From: Nocardioides sp. GY 10127
Lineage (GTDB): Bacteria > Actinomycetota > Actinomycetes > Propionibacteriales > Nocardioidaceae
Assembly (NCBI RefSeq): GCF_004919085.1
Contig: NZ_STGL01000007.1
Location: 248,001-312,000 of the forward strand
DNA: 64,000 nt
Direction of reading: 5' to 3'
Shown: piece after piece, positions 63,300-64,000 of the stretch
Layout of the letters: each line of letters begins with the position of its first letter
Numbering within the stretch: the stretch's first letter is position 1
Notes under the pieces: model-generated
Seen by the model: the letters and a program-made list of their open reading frames with translations, nothing else
What the model was told of the DNA's origin: nothing
Database searches by the model: none
Translations under genes and position numbers: made by a program

Positions 63300-64000
63300 T
63301 CAGCCCCGGACGGCCCCCGTGCCCGGCAGCGCCAGCATCCGGTCCAGCGCGACCTTCGCCTCGGCCTGGGTGGTCGGGTCGACCTCGATCCGGTTGACCA
63401 CGACGCCCTCGGCGAGCGACTCCAGCGAGCGGACCAGGTGCGGCAGGTCGATCCGGTTCATCGTCGAGCAGTAGCAGACGTTGCGGTCCAGGAAGCTGAT
63501 GTTCAGGTCGGGCCGGGAGTCCGCGAGCCGCTTGACGAGGTTGAGCTCGGTGCCGATCGCCCAGTGGGTGCCGGGCTCGGCGGCCTCGATCGCCTTGATG
63601 ATGAACTCGGTGGAGCCCACCATGTCCGCCCGGGTCACGACCTCGTGCTTGCACTCGGGGTGGACGATGACGGTGAGGTCGGGGTCCTGGGCGCGCAGCG
63701 CGTCCACGACGTCCTCGGAGAAGCGGCCGTGGACGGAGCAGTGGCCCTGCCACAGGATCATCCGCGCGCCGTCGATCTGCTCGGCGGTGAGCCCGCCGTT
63801 CGGGCGGTGCGGGTTCCACACCACGCACTCGTCGAGCGAGAAGCCGAGCTGGAGCACCGCGGTGTTGCGGCCGAGGTGCTGGTCGGGCAGGAACAGGATC
63901 TTGGCGTCCTCGTGCTGGTCGAACGCCCAGCGCAGGGCGGTCTCGGCGTTGGAGGACGTGCAGACGACGCCGCCGTTCCGGCCGCAGAAGGCCTTGATGT
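63300..64000 (-). CDS. nadA: quinolinate synthase A (5' part outside window)
   Basis: The C-terminal ~233 residues are visible; the frame is open to the right edge. NadA condenses iminoaspartate with DHAP to quinolinate for NAD synthesis with a [4Fe-4S] cluster. Visible motifs: NGGVVCTSSNAETALRW, ILFLPDQHLGRNTA, the HPECKHEVV segment, GTELNLVKRLA and CYCSTMNRIDLPHLV, with cluster cysteines in CTSSNA, ECKHE or CYCSTM regions. The protein ends after MLALPGTGAVRG. Start and promoter are not in the window. Confidence 0.95.
   Translation of the reverse strand, partial: IKAFCGRNGGVVCTSSNAETALRWAFDQHEDAKILFLPDQHLGRNTAVLQLGFSLDECVVWNPHRPNGGLTAEQIDGARMILWQGHCSVHGRFSEDVVDALRAQDPDLTVIVHPECKHEVVTRADMVGSTEFIIKAIEAAEPGTHWAIGTELNLVKRLADSRPDLNISFLDRNVCYCSTMNRIDLPHLVRSLESLAEGVVVNRIEVDPTTQAEAKVALDRMLALPGTGAVRG

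Overview
This 64 kb window is chromosomal DNA from a high-GC Gram-positive bacterium (Actinomycetota). The evidence is the strong G/C third-position bias, frequent GTG and TTG starts, and gene orders typical of the phylum: dxr - site-2 protease - ispG - DUF4081 GNAT (as at the Rv2870c-Rv2867c locus of Mycobacterium tuberculosis), rimP-nusA...ylxR-infB-rbfA-truB...ribF...rpsO-pnp-M16 protease-dapB, and pspA-pspAA-htpX-pspAB. A complete fructose PTS and AzlCD suggest a Micrococcales/Kineosporiales-like organism rather than a mycobacterium. This placement is an inference; no rRNA or tRNA gene was seen.

Layout. 1-2.7 kb (minus): 3' part of a CPA1 Na+/H+ antiporter, then a GntR/FCD regulator translationally coupled to a soluble Cache-domain protein. 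These are divergent from a polyamine-type ABC importer (ATPase, lipoprotein, two permeases; 2.9-6.9 kb). 7.0-13.2 kb: MEP-pathway genes dxr and ispG with the site-2 protease. This block is interrupted at 9.5-10.9 kb by a DUF559 nuclease-like gene flanked on both sides by palindromic repeats of 62-bp period. 13.2-20.9 kb: DoxX-like protein, proS, acetyl-CoA hydrolase/CoA-transferase, HAD phosphatase, a ferritin-like Tat lipoprotein (minus), rimP and nusA. 21-30 kb: HtrA-like protease, ylxR, infB, rbfA, truB, a degenerate histidine-kinase-like protein, a DUF1059 protein, ribF and a large membrane protein. 32-38 kb: fructose PTS (deoR-fruK-EIIABC-HPr on minus; ptsI divergent). 38-49 kb: a small membrane protein, rpsO, pnp, M16 protease, a giant DUF11 surface protein, a methyltransferase and dapB. 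49-55.5 kb: azlCD with a GNAT, an aldo/keto reductase, DUF3043, and the psp envelope-stress locus. 55.7-61.7 kb: a MacAB-like ABC efflux operon with two adaptors and a Met-rich DUF5666 lipoprotein. 62-64 kb: an orphan GAF histidine kinase and the 3' part of nadA (minus).

How the genes work together. Most of the window is core: isoprenoid precursor synthesis, translation and transcription, RNA decay, sugar PTS, lysine/DAP and NAD synthesis. Many genes are chained by 4-bp ATGA/GTGA overlaps. At least seven genes have a TANNNT box 6-7 nt before the start codon, which predicts leaderless mRNAs.

The most unusual items are four: the DUF559 gene plus 62-bp palindromic repeat arrays inserted in the dxr-ispG cluster; the efflux operon whose lipoprotein and both adaptors share Met/Pro/Gly/Ser/Asp-rich segments; a kinase-like protein that has lost its ATP-site residues; and the DUF11 protein with a long Thr-Ala-Glu tail.
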